From assembly GCA_021835105.1 (NCBI GenBank), contig JAKBQS010000010.1, positions 1 through 20,313 of the forward strand: a stretch of 20,313 nt of DNA. The letters run 5' to 3'. Position numbers and translations under genes: made by a program. The stretch comes from Microcaldota archaeon (GTDB taxonomy: Archaea > Micrarchaeota > Micrarchaeia > Micrarchaeales > CABMGC01). Within the stretch, counting starts at the first letter, position 1. Each line of letters starts with the position of its first letter. The notes beneath the pieces are model-generated. The model ran no database searches. It was not told the origin of the DNA and worked only from the letters and a program-made list of their open reading frames with translations. This document shows positions 1 through 6,944 of this stretch, piece by piece.

Positions 1-958
1 CCTCACGGACCTCTGGCTGACGCTTCTGAGGCTGGCGTGGTTCCTCTGATACTGTATCGGGTCTTTGCGGCCTAGGCTCTCTCCTTTCCTGCGGTGGAGG
101 AGTTTCGTGCTGTTTTCTCTGATACCTGCCTCCTGCGTACTGGTCTATTGGTATTTTCGTCCTTAGTGCCTTGATTATCTCCTTGCGGGCAAGGTCCTCG
201 ACTTCCTTGCCGTCTGGAGCCCTTGCTACGAAATCCACGTCGATATAATTCATTATTGTGCGGAGTATCATGTCGCCTCCCCTGTCACCATCTACGAAAA
301 CAGTGACCTCTTTCTCCGCGGCTAGTGATATCAGGCTCTTCGGCACATTCGAGATTGCACCCCCTATTGCTACAGAATTTGTTATGTCGTTTCTGAGAAG
401 GTTCAGTACGTCTGCCCTGCCTTCTACTATTATTATGTCATCGCTCTTTGCCAGATCTGGCCCTGCAGGCAGGTTGTCCGCACCATAAGAGGTGATCTCG
501 CTTGCCCTCACCTCTGTCTGGACAAGCTCGGAAAGCTCACGGCTATCCGGCATTCCAGTATTTAGGAGGTTCCTCACCAGCTCCTTTGCCCTCTCCAGTA
601 TCTTCCTGCGCTTCTCAGATCTTGTATCTTCTACCTTTTCTATTGCGAATGTAGCTTCATATGGACCAACCCTGTCTACAGATTCTACTGCAGCTGCGAG
701 TATGCACGTCTCTATCCTGTCAAGGCTTGCGGGAAGGAATAGTTTGCCAAAAGACTTGTTTGAGGTCTGCTGAAGGCTTATCTCTATTCTGCCTATCTTC
801 CCATTCTTCTGAAGCTCCCTTAAATCGAGGTCATTTCCCAATATTCCCTCTGTCTGACCGAAGACCGCGCCTATTATATCAGGCTTATCGACTACTCCGT
901 CTATGTTAAACTTTGCCTCCACCATGTACTTTACTATCTCAAGATATGATTTTGCCAT
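1..958 (-). CDS. dnaG: archaeal DnaG-type primase, C-terminus beyond window
   Basis: Archaeal DnaG homologue with a TOPRIM catalytic core; in archaea this protein is linked both to RNA-primer synthesis and to the RNA exosome. Reading leftwards from ATG 958-956, about 319 codons are visible. The N-terminal domain (MAKSYLEIVKYMVEAKFNID, then a DLRELQKNGKIGRIE segment) is typical of archaeal DnaG. The TOPRIM signature is present: an acidic motif IIVEGRADVLNLL near residue 175 and FVDGDRGGD near residue 220. After the TOPRIM fold the protein becomes rich in Pro, Gln, Arg and Glu (residues about 285-319), which is probably the linker to the C-terminal domain outside the window. The start lies 1 base after the stop of the upstream TOPRIM gene, so the two are probably co-transcribed. 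The gene is cut by the window edge and is not a true truncation as far as can be seen. Confidence 0.93.
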   Translation of the reverse strand, partial: MAKSYLEIVKYMVEAKFNIDGVVDKPDIIGAVFGQTEGILGNDLDLRELQKNGKIGRIEISLQQTSNKSFGKLFLPASLDRIETCILAAAVESVDRVGPYEATFAIEKVEDTRSEKRRKILERAKELVRNLLNTGMPDSRELSELVQTEVRASEITSYGADNLPAGPDLAKSDDIIIVEGRADVLNLLRNDITNSVAIGGAISNVPKSLISLAAEKEVTVFVDGDRGGDMILRTIMNYIDVDFVARAPDGKEVEDLARKEIIKALRTKIPIDQYAGGRYQRKQHETPPPQERREPRPQRPDTVSEEPRQPQKRQPEVRE

Positions 959-959
959 T

Positions 960-1370
960 CTATTCACCAGATTCAATAATCTCCCTTACCGGGCAGTATG
1001 CCTGCTCTATCGAAGTAAGATTAAGCATTTTAAGAAACCTCTTTCCCGTCTCAGTATCTACAGTGCAATTTGGGTATCTCTCCATCGCCAATGAAACCGC
1101 TTCGCGTTCCTTTATGTCGCCCCCTTTGTCGAGATCCATCATAATGAAAAGGCGCATAGGTATTTTGCCTCCCTGCATCTTTCCAAATGATCCTAGAGTG
1201 ATTGAGCTTATTCCCAGCCTTGAGAGGGTGTTCACATCATGCTTGCCCTCCACTATAACCTCTCCGGAACCTAACGTATCCATTATATGTTTTATAGCAC
1301 TGTATCTCTTGTCAGCTGCACTTTTGCCAGGCACCAAAACCACAACTTTGCATTCGGTGCACATCAGCAT
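960..1370 (-). CDS. small TOPRIM-domain protein
   Basis: A 136-residue protein consisting essentially of one TOPRIM domain. The glutamate motif is VIVEGKHDVNTLSRLGI (about residues 38-54) and the DxD-type motif is MMDLDKGGD (about residues 77-85). Small archaeal stand-alone TOPRIM proteins are usually annotated as nuclease- or primase-like, and their substrate is not settled. The gene ends one base before dnaG begins, pointing to an operon of two TOPRIM proteins. The N-terminus (MLMCTECKVVVLV) is unusual and the true start is uncertain: ATG 1370, ATG 1364 and a GTG at the VPGKSAADK segment are all possible. A TATA-like box on the minus strand (about 1393-1400) lies 23-30 bases before ATG 1370, which favours a leaderless start there. 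Confidence 0.8.
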   Translation of the reverse strand: MLMCTECKVVVLVPGKSAADKRYSAIKHIMDTLGSGEVIVEGKHDVNTLSRLGISSITLGSFGKMQGGKIPMRLFIMMDLDKGGDIKEREAVSLAMERYPNCTVDTETGKRFLKMLNLTSIEQAYCPVREIIESGE

Positions 1371-1392
1371 AAGCGCAGAGGTACGCTTTGCG

Positions 1393-1400
1393 CTTTATAT
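1393..1400 (-). promoter_or_regulatory. TATA box of the TOPRIM-dnaG operon
   Basis: The minus strand reads ATCATATAAAGCGC here. The distance of about 23-30 bases to ATG 1370 fits archaeal TBP binding with transcription starting at or near the start codon. Position inferred by eye. Confidence 0.45.
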
Positions 1401-1456
1401 GATATAGCATGATATAATCCCATTTTTGCACCTTTTATGCACCGTATATAGAAGCT

Positions 1457-1470
1457 TTTATAATATAAAA
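1457..1470 (+). promoter_or_regulatory. TATA box and nearby SD for hjc
   Basis: TTTATAATATAAAA is the most TATA-like stretch in the intergenic region, 27-40 bases before the TTG start at 1497. An AGGTG Shine-Dalgarno-like sequence at 1487-1491 supports that TTG as the start. Confidence 0.5.
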
Positions 1471-1496
1471 AGATTAATAATTGTGTAGGTGCGGAG

Positions 1497-1949
1497 TTGA
1501 ACCGATACAGCAAGGGTGCAAGAAACGAGAGGGAACTTCTCAACAGGTTTTACAGGAGCGGGTACTCTGTTGTAAGGGCCGCAGGCTCCGGAGTTAATGC
1601 GCTTGGGCCGGATATACTGGCAATAAAGGACGGTGTATGCCTCTCGTTCGAATGCAAGGCCTGGGACAGGAGCAGCGTAAGTCTTGATGAGGAGCATTAC
1701 ATGAAGCTGGTCGAGTGGGAGAGGAACTCAGGCTCAAGGACGTATGTTGCATGGAGAATGAGCGGAGAAGAGTGGCTTTTTGTTTCGATAGGCGAATTCA
1801 CGAAGAGGGAGAAGAATTACTCGGTTACCAAGAAGGAGGCATTCTTGATAAACAGGAAGTTTGAGGAGATTGTGGGATACCGCAATGCGAATGGTACAGT
1901 ACAGGCCCAAGAAGCAAACAGTGAGAAGGTGCAGTCATCCGAAGTCTGA
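1497..1949 (+). CDS. hjc: Holliday junction resolvase Hjc
   Basis: Archaeal Holliday junction resolvase, a dimeric nuclease of the PD-(D/E)XK fold that cuts four-way junctions in recombination and fork repair. The N-terminal signature RYSKGARNERELLNRFYRSG (residues 3-22) holds the conserved Arg and Glu, followed by VVRAAGSG. The catalytic motif is GPDILAIKDGVCLSFECKAW: Asp of GPD and Glu/Lys of ECK. The length (150 aa) slightly exceeds the usual 120-140 aa; the last 20 residues (NGTVQAQEANSEKVQ) are low complexity and look like a disordered tail. The start is TTG with AGGTG 6 bases upstream. It is divergent from the dnaG operon, and its 3' end overlaps the convergent membrane gene by 15 bases. 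Confidence 0.93.
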   Translation: MNRYSKGARNERELLNRFYRSGYSVVRAAGSGVNALGPDILAIKDGVCLSFECKAWDRSSVSLDEEHYMKLVEWERNSGSRTYVAWRMSGEEWLFVSIGEFTKREKNYSVTKKEAFLINRKFEEIVGYRNANGTVQAQEANSEKVQSSEV

Positions 1950-2504
1950 TGCGATTGGGCATTCGGACATGTATCCAGCGTTGCCGTATATGTACATCTT
2001 CTCCGCGGTTATTCTGGTACTATTGCTGCTGCTATAATTCAGGAATACGCTAGGCCCTGAAGATGACTCATTAAGGCAGTTCTGCACGGATGTGTTTTCC
2101 AAGGAGACATTAGGGCTGCCCAAACCACCCTTTGGATATGTGCACGATGTCTGATTTATGAGGAAGAAATTTATTGTTGAGGCCTTCCTTGTATGCGCTA
2201 GCTGCTCTATTATAAGCGGGAAGCATGTCCCTTCGCTTGAGTACTGCGTATCGTTTGTATAAGTTACGTAGAGGTTTACGCTCTTCGCATCCTGAAGGTT
2301 TGACTTAAAAGTTGAGAATGGAACATTCGACTGTGCTCCGCTGTATGCAAAGAATATTGCAGCTGCAGCGATTATCACTATCGCCACTGCTGCAATAAGA
2401 TAAGCCTTGCCTTGCACTTTGCTGTTTTTTTGATTCTGTGGCGAGGACGTGTTGCTGCCTTTGCTTTTGCCACTATTTGCGCCTTTTTTTTCGTGCTCGA
2501 CCAT
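1935..2504 (-). CDS. single-pass membrane protein with extracellular disulfide domain
   Basis: Unrecognised 189-residue protein. Residues 1-31 are polar, lysine- and serine-rich and probably cytoplasmic. Residues about 33-54 (AYLIAAVAIVIIAAAAIFFA) form one membrane segment. The rest is outside, with many N-glycosylation sequons (NDT, NQT, NVS, NTS, NES, NYS, NST) and four cysteines (TCFPLI, TSCTYP, QNCLNE, SECPI) that could form two disulfides. The outer domain resembles the C-terminal domain of the next gene: both have C-x-N, an SSG-x-P/S-V stretch, an SS-x-N segment, YG and a closing CP. The two genes are 15 bases apart on one strand and look like a duplicated pair in one operon. Function unknown. 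Confidence 0.8.
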   Translation of the reverse strand: MVEHEKKGANSGKSKGSNTSSPQNQKNSKVQGKAYLIAAVAIVIIAAAAIFFAYSGAQSNVPFSTFKSNLQDAKSVNLYVTYTNDTQYSSEGTCFPLIIEQLAHTRKASTINFFLINQTSCTYPKGGLGSPNVSLENTSVQNCLNESSSGPSVFLNYSSSNSTRITAEKMYIYGNAGYMSECPIASDFG

Positions 2505-2519
2505 TATATCACAGACTGC

Positions 2520-4583
2520 TTATTTTATCAGAAACTTTACAGGGCATGACGCTATGTAAGTAGAATTTCCACGCAAGGTTAGCACCGTTCCGTAGAACGA
2601 GTATATGCTTATGTTGTTCCTTGAGCTGTTCTCCAGCAGAACTACAGGTATGCCACTGCTTGCGTATGAATTCATGCATACATCCTCGGACGTCTTCCGT
2701 CCCTGCGAACTGCAGATTCCATCAGAAAGGTTTGCGCTTATAACAGTCTTATCTGCCAGCTTTGCACTTGATGAGATTGCATCGTAGCATGACGATATCC
2801 CAGGAGTGAAGCTGCCATTTACGACTATTGCAATGGTATTCGAGGCGTTTACTGCGCCTTCAAAGGAATTTACCCCTGCGCCTGAATTCAATGAGACAGA
2901 AGTGGTGTAGCTCATTGCAAGATATGCAAGTATGAGCAGGATAATGATTGCCCAGACAATATTCCAGTTCTTTTTGGCGTTTTTCTTCTTGTGGACTTTG
3001 TATTTCTTTTTCAGGTATTCGTATGCGTAGAATGCTATTCCAAGAATTATAATTGATATTATTATTGCTGGGATCTCGGAGTAGACTGGCGCGAGCTGCA
3101 CATTTGCAACGTAAGGAAGACCGGTAAATGACGCAACCGCTATGGCAAAGCTCCTCCCCACTTCTCTCGATATGGAAACAAGAGGGTCGTTAAGTGCATG
3201 CGCAGTGTAATTCTTTGACTTGTTATTTAGCCCAAGCAGGGCGGCTTGCACATGCGAGATGTTTGAGATCTTTCCACTTAAATCACTCGATAGTGTAGCT
3301 TCCTGCCTGCTCAGGTTTAGCGCTATGCTCTGGTTAAACGACTTCGTAAGCTGAAGCTTCAGTATTAGAGCGAGGTTTGCGTCGGATATGTTTAGGAGCT
3401 TTGCGTATGTTTTGTTTAGGGAGTCGTACGTAGCTGTAAGATTTGATAGCTGGCTTTTCAGCGTCATATTCTCCTTCGAAAGGTTAAGCGATAGGTAATC
3501 AGAGCGCAGAGCGGAGTAATTAGCCTGCAATGAGGCGAGCTCTGAAGAAAGGGTAGAATTGTCAACATGTGAGAGTAGAGCGTTTGCCTCTTCTACAGTT
3601 GAGTTGTATTTCAGAAGCGTTGAGTTCATTATCGCGTTGAGCTGTGCAGTCTGGCGCTGGTCTATTACAGGCTCTATATACCTTGCCTCGGTAGAGCTCA
3701 CATCAGAAGCCACGCCCTCGACCTGCTGGTCTGTTATTGGGAGACTGTTAATGTAACCCAGAAGGTTTCCTATATTCGATAATTTAGTATAGTTGTATGT
3801 AGTAAACTCGCAGAATCCTACGGCAAAGCAGTACCACGGCGAGGTATTGGGATTTGATGTGCATTTTGTTAAATCCGAGGAATTTATTGTAGAAGTAGGA
3901 GGGAATATCGGGTTCTGGTATATGTTGTTTGTTATATATGATATGTTTTTGTATGCGGAGTTTATGTATCCTAGTGATTCCTGCGCATTTGATGCATTTA
4001 CGCCTCCAGTGTGGGCGTAAAAGATTTGGTATGAATTTGTAAGGTTAACGTACTGCGATTCGAATTTTGATATGCCTAATCCAAAAGAGTCTGAAGGTCC
4101 GCCTGTTGCTGAGAGTACCTTTGAGCATACCGGCACAGTCCTGCATGATTGGCATTCGTTAGCCAGCGTGCAGGAGCTGCCGCTCTGCGACAGCCCAGTC
4201 TCAACAAGGCAGTCATTAAGAGGCGCTGCGGATGAGTTTTCGTACTGATGCATCAGAATGCCAAGTGCTGTGAAATTGGCTTTTGACAGCCCTGCGCTTA
4301 TGGTGCTGTTCCTTATTATATTGTATATCTCGCCCTGATTCGTCACGAATGAATAGCCTGAAGTTACGTTTACAAGAAAGTAAGGGCTACCGGAATGGTA
4401 TAGGAGGACATAAGAGTCACCGGCGTAGCTTATGTTCGTAAATGTTATGCTGTTGGATATCTGCGTGCTTATATTGTATTGTGCTAGCAACTGGCTTATT
4501 CCTGCTGTCGAGTATGCAGATGCATATAGCATGGCTAACAGAAAGGAAACTGCATATGTGGCATATCTAGTTTTCATTTTCAT
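2520..4583 (-). CDS. large envelope protein with coiled coil and disulfide domain
   Basis: Unrecognised 687-residue protein. It opens with a signal peptide or membrane anchor (residues about 8-28, YAVSFLLAMLYASAY). A large outside region follows, with dozens of N-glycosylation sequons and a cysteine-rich patch (residues about 120-155, SSCTLANECQSCRTVPVC). A Leu/Ser/Asn-rich stretch at about 320-440 (repeated LSNLTATYDSLNKTYAKLLN-like heptads) is probably a coiled coil. Two membrane helices (about 505-525, EIPAIIISIIILGIAFYAYE, and about 540-560, NIVWAIIILLILAYLAMSY) bracket a very basic loop KKKYKVHKKKNAKKN. The last 120 residues form an outer domain with four cysteines, similar to that of the neighbouring 189-residue protein. 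The minus-strand start ATG 4583 follows TTAGGT directly. A cell-surface or adhesion role is only a guess. Confidence 0.82.
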   Translation of the reverse strand: MKMKTRYATYAVSFLLAMLYASAYSTAGISQLLAQYNISTQISNSITFTNISYAGDSYVLLYHSGSPYFLVNVTSGYSFVTNQGEIYNIIRNSTISAGLSKANFTALGILMHQYENSSAAPLNDCLVETGLSQSGSSCTLANECQSCRTVPVCSKVLSATGGPSDSFGLGISKFESQYVNLTNSYQIFYAHTGGVNASNAQESLGYINSAYKNISYITNNIYQNPIFPPTSTINSSDLTKCTSNPNTSPWYCFAVGFCEFTTYNYTKLSNIGNLLGYINSLPITDQQVEGVASDVSSTEARYIEPVIDQRQTAQLNAIMNSTLLKYNSTVEEANALLSHVDNSTLSSELASLQANYSALRSDYLSLNLSKENMTLKSQLSNLTATYDSLNKTYAKLLNISDANLALILKLQLTKSFNQSIALNLSRQEATLSSDLSGKISNISHVQAALLGLNNKSKNYTAHALNDPLVSISREVGRSFAIAVASFTGLPYVANVQLAPVYSEIPAIIISIIILGIAFYAYEYLKKKYKVHKKKNAKKNWNIVWAIIILLILAYLAMSYTTSVSLNSGAGVNSFEGAVNASNTIAIVVNGSFTPGISSCYDAISSSAKLADKTVISANLSDGICSSQGRKTSEDVCMNSYASSGIPVVLLENSSRNNISIYSFYGTVLTLRGNSTYIASCPVKFLIK

Positions 4584-4670
4584 ACCTAAGTCTTATTGGG
4601 CACTTCGACATCTTGAAAATGTATCGTAGTAGTAAATGCTGCCGCCATGCTTAATGAATTGAAGATTAAA

Positions 4671-4680
4671 TTTATAAATT
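4671..4680 (+). promoter_or_regulatory. TATA-like box in divergent intergenic region
   Basis: TTTATAAATT is nearly palindromic and lies between the divergent envelope gene (start 4583) and the hydrolase gene (start 4750). It could serve either strand, more likely the hydrolase, giving a leader of roughly 45 bases that contains a small CCGC-TT-GCGG hairpin. Confidence 0.35.
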
Positions 4681-4749
4681 CATAGCGGAAATTGAGGAAC
4701 TACGGTGCTTTCCGCTTGCGGATTTGGCTCCGGCATTTATGCAAAATGA

Positions 4750-5577
4750 GTGGTATGGATGGCCAGCGGCATTAGCTTGCGCCTGAAAAACAGGGGCAGT
4801 AAAGAGATTTTACGCGATGCGGAAGAGAGCAACAGTGCGGCTAATGCAATTGCGGATATTGCAATGCGCTCGTTGAAGAGGCCGCTTGCACCTACATACC
4901 TTGAAGGAAGGGCTGTGCTCGAATATGCAGCCCTTGTAAAGAGTGATATTTTTACAAGGCCACAGCCGATAGACAAAAAGATAACCGATAACTATTGCGT
5001 AGTTATTATACCAGGTTTATATGCAGGAGATGTTGCAGTATCCGTGCTTAGAAAATGGATAGAAAGGCTCGGATTTGAGACGAGAGAGACTGGGATACGA
5101 AGCAATATTGATTATACCTCACCCACGCTTGAAGGAATGCGGTCAGTTGTAAAGGATGCTAGTGGGAATGGGAAAAAAAGGGTTGTGCTCATAGGCCATA
5201 GCAGAGGCGGCATGCTTGCGCGAATCATTGGAGAAGAGTTAGGAGATAGCGTGTCTATGGTAATATGCATGGGCTCTCCGCAGCATGCGAGGTTTGCGCT
5301 TCCTGCTCTGACTTTTGGCGCAGCTGCAATAGCATACGGGCTAAGCTACATGCGCAGGGGCAATATGGTGGAAGACGAGATGCGCCTCTTCTCTGCACTT
5401 GATAAGATGCCAAGGCAGCCCACAGTATCCGTATATTCCCGCACCGATGGCATTGTTGACTGGCGCAGCTGCATGGGAGATAACATAAAGTGCGTTGAAG
5501 TCAACGGAAGCCATCTTGGAATGGTTGTGAACAAGGATGTATACGAAATCATTTATAGGCATCTGGAAACTATGTAG
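4750..5577 (+). CDS. alpha/beta hydrolase, lipase/esterase type
   Basis: Serine hydrolase of the alpha/beta fold, 275 residues, substrate unknown. The nucleophile elbow is IGHSRGG with Ser151. The probable acid is Asp233 (YSRTDGIVDWRS) and the probable catalytic His is His255 in NGSHLGMVVNKDVYEII, an arrangement seen in lipase-like proteins where the His follows a short GSH segment. The oxyanion region would be IIPGLYAGD near residue 87. There is no signal peptide, so a cytoplasmic enzyme is likely; the segment ALPALTFGAAAIAYGLSYM (about 183-201) could cap the active site or touch the membrane. The start is GTG 4750, or ATG 4759 three codons later, and the sequence does not decide between them. 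The AMMECR1 gene begins 15 bases downstream. Confidence 0.85.
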   Translation: MVWMASGISLRLKNRGSKEILRDAEESNSAANAIADIAMRSLKRPLAPTYLEGRAVLEYAALVKSDIFTRPQPIDKKITDNYCVVIIPGLYAGDVAVSVLRKWIERLGFETRETGIRSNIDYTSPTLEGMRSVVKDASGNGKKRVVLIGHSRGGMLARIIGEELGDSVSMVICMGSPQHARFALPALTFGAAAIAYGLSYMRRGNMVEDEMRLFSALDKMPRQPTVSVYSRTDGIVDWRSCMGDNIKCVEVNGSHLGMVVNKDVYEIIYRHLETM

Positions 5578-5591
5578 ATGCACGTGATTAT

Positions 5592-6188
5592 TTGACCAGA
5601 TTTTACAGCGATGCTGAAGGCAGGCGCCTTCTTAAAGCTGCAAGAGTAGCAGTCCAGCTATGTGTTATCTACAAGGATTTTGAAAGGCGAGAAGTTGCAA
5701 GCAGCATAAAGGATTTTGACGCTAAACAGGGAGTATTCGTTACCATAAAACATAACGGAACCGGAGAACTCCGCGGATGCGTGGGGTTTCCTTACGGTAG
5801 CAGAGAGCTATGTGAAGCGCTTGTAGACGCGGCTGTTGCTGCAGCGAGGGAGGACGATAGGTTCGTGCCTATCTCTAAAGAGGAGCTTGAGCACATACTC
5901 ATAGAGATAAGCATACTTACCATGCCTAAAAGGATAGGAGTAACCAGTATCGCATCTGCGAGAAGAAACATAACCATTGGGAGGCATGGGCTCATTGTCG
6001 AGTACGGATTCAAGCGCGGGCTCCTACTGCCGTCCGTGCCTGTAGAAGAGAACATGGACCTCGCCGGTTATCTCGAGGCCGTTTGCATTAAGGCAGGAAT
6101 GGATGGAGATGCATGGAGGAGAAGCGATGTGAAGCTTTACACCTTTGAGGCACAGACGTTTGAAGAGTCTGACCTGATTACGGAATAG
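5592..6188 (+). CDS. AMMECR1-domain protein
   Basis: Member of the AMMECR1 family, conserved across archaea and eukaryotes, with an uncertain biochemical role. The diagnostic motif LRGCVG appears at residues about 60-65, inside VTIKHNGTGELRGCVGFPYG. Other family landmarks are AAAREDDRFVPISKEEL (about 83-99), IEISILTMPKRI (about 104-115) and the LPSVPVEENMDLAGYLEAVC segment near the C-terminus. The length of 198 aa is normal. The start is TTG (TTGACCAGATTT); no nearer ATG keeps the conserved N-terminus. Probably co-transcribed with the hydrolase upstream. Confidence 0.93.
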   Translation: MTRFYSDAEGRRLLKAARVAVQLCVIYKDFERREVASSIKDFDAKQGVFVTIKHNGTGELRGCVGFPYGSRELCEALVDAAVAAAREDDRFVPISKEELEHILIEISILTMPKRIGVTSIASARRNITIGRHGLIVEYGFKRGLLLPSVPVEENMDLAGYLEAVCIKAGMDGDAWRRSDVKLYTFEAQTFEESDLITE

Positions 6189-6236
6189 CAGTATCTGCCC
6201 TACATTTATTAATAATGTGGAAAATGCAGACAAAGG

Positions 6237-6253
6237 TTTTTATATAGTATATT
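6237..6253 (+). promoter_or_regulatory. promoter region of alba
   Basis: TTTTTATATAGTATATT is a strong AT-rich TATA-type stretch about 90-100 bases before the Alba start, implying a leader of about 70 bases. A clear AGGTGA Shine-Dalgarno sits at 6329-6334, four bases before ATG 6339, consistent with a leadered, highly expressed gene. Confidence 0.5.
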
Positions 6254-6338
6254 GCAATATTATATCAATCGCCATTCCTGTGCTAGCCGCACACGAATCG
6301 TGGTTTCATTATCATGCTAATAATACATAGGTGACCTA

Positions 6339-6644
6339 ATGTCCGAGCAAAACGAGATAAACGATAATATAGAAGGGCAGGAGAATGTTGTGCTTATTGG
6401 AAAGAAACCTTCCATGAACTACGTCCTTGCAGTGGTTACGCAGTTTAACTCCGGTGCAAAGAGCGTTAAGATAAGGGCTAGGGGTAACTCGATATCAAGA
6501 GCTGTTGATGTGGCAGAGATAGCTAGGAATAAGTTTGTAACCGATGTTAAAGTCGGAACGATAAACATAAGTTCCGAGGAGCTCTCGAACGAAGACGGAT
6601 CCCGTTCGAAAGTAAGCGCCATAGAGATAACCCTCGCCAGATGA
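6339..6644 (+). CDS. Alba, DNA/RNA-binding chromatin protein
   Basis: Alba is an abundant archaeal nucleic-acid-binding protein that coats DNA and binds RNA as a dimer; acetylation of a lysine modulates its affinity in some species. The diagnostic motif is [20 protein letters not shown] (residues about 18-37), with the paired lysines of the binding surface. It is followed by [21 protein letters not shown] (RNA/DNA-binding helix) and the C-terminal strand SAIEITLAR. The length is 101 aa, about 10 longer than the core because of an acidic Asn/Glu-rich N-terminal extension ([15 protein letters not shown]). It has a strong Shine-Dalgarno (AGGTGA) and its own promoter. Confidence 0.96.
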   Translation: MSEQNEINDNIEGQENVVLIGKKPSMNYVLAVVTQFNSGAKSVKIRARGNSISRAVDVAEIARNKFVTDVKVGTINISSEELSNEDGSRSKVSAIEITLAR

Positions 6645-6944
6645 AGGCATACCTGCGCCTTGAATGCACGGATGAATAAACGCCTTGGCTTTACGTTGGG
6701 CTTTTAGCCTGATTATGTGGAATATGCTATAATTGCCTTCCTTACACCTACGGCACAGGCTTCTGCGTCAGCACCTAATCAGCATGCTATTTGCGGCATA
6801 CGGCTGTGTAGAATCAGCAGAGCTGACTTGAGTAGATGTGCAAATACAGAAAGGATTATAAGTTTCGTGAGAGGATTGTAAAAAGGCATAGTTGTGCATT
6901 GGCATGCTGTGCCATTAATTATACGACCTTCTATGGTGCTTTGA
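6645..6944. other. 300-base intergenic region with hairpins
   Basis: No credible protein gene. Two structures are visible. One is a long stem in which CTA (bulge CGG) CACAG at 6748-6758 pairs with CTGTGTAG at 6804-6811; inside it ATGC pairs with GCAT around a TATTTGCG loop. The second is a perfect hairpin TCAGC-AGA-GCTGA at 6814-6826. GCTATAATT near 6726 could be a TATA box for a short RNA starting around 6750. This may be a small non-coding RNA or the end of the alba transcript; no known family was recognised. Confidence 0.3.
6915..6923 (+). promoter_or_regulatory. TATA box of aspS
   Basis: TTAATTATA is centred about 26 bases before the TTG start at 6945, the spacing expected for an archaeal leaderless transcript. 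A second TATA-like GGATTATAAG lies near 6854. Confidence 0.5.

Noticed and set aside
258..1407. Plus-strand open frames opposite dnaG and the TOPRIM gene
   Set aside because: They are antisense to well-supported genes, have Ser/Leu/Arg-rich shadow composition and no recognisable motifs.
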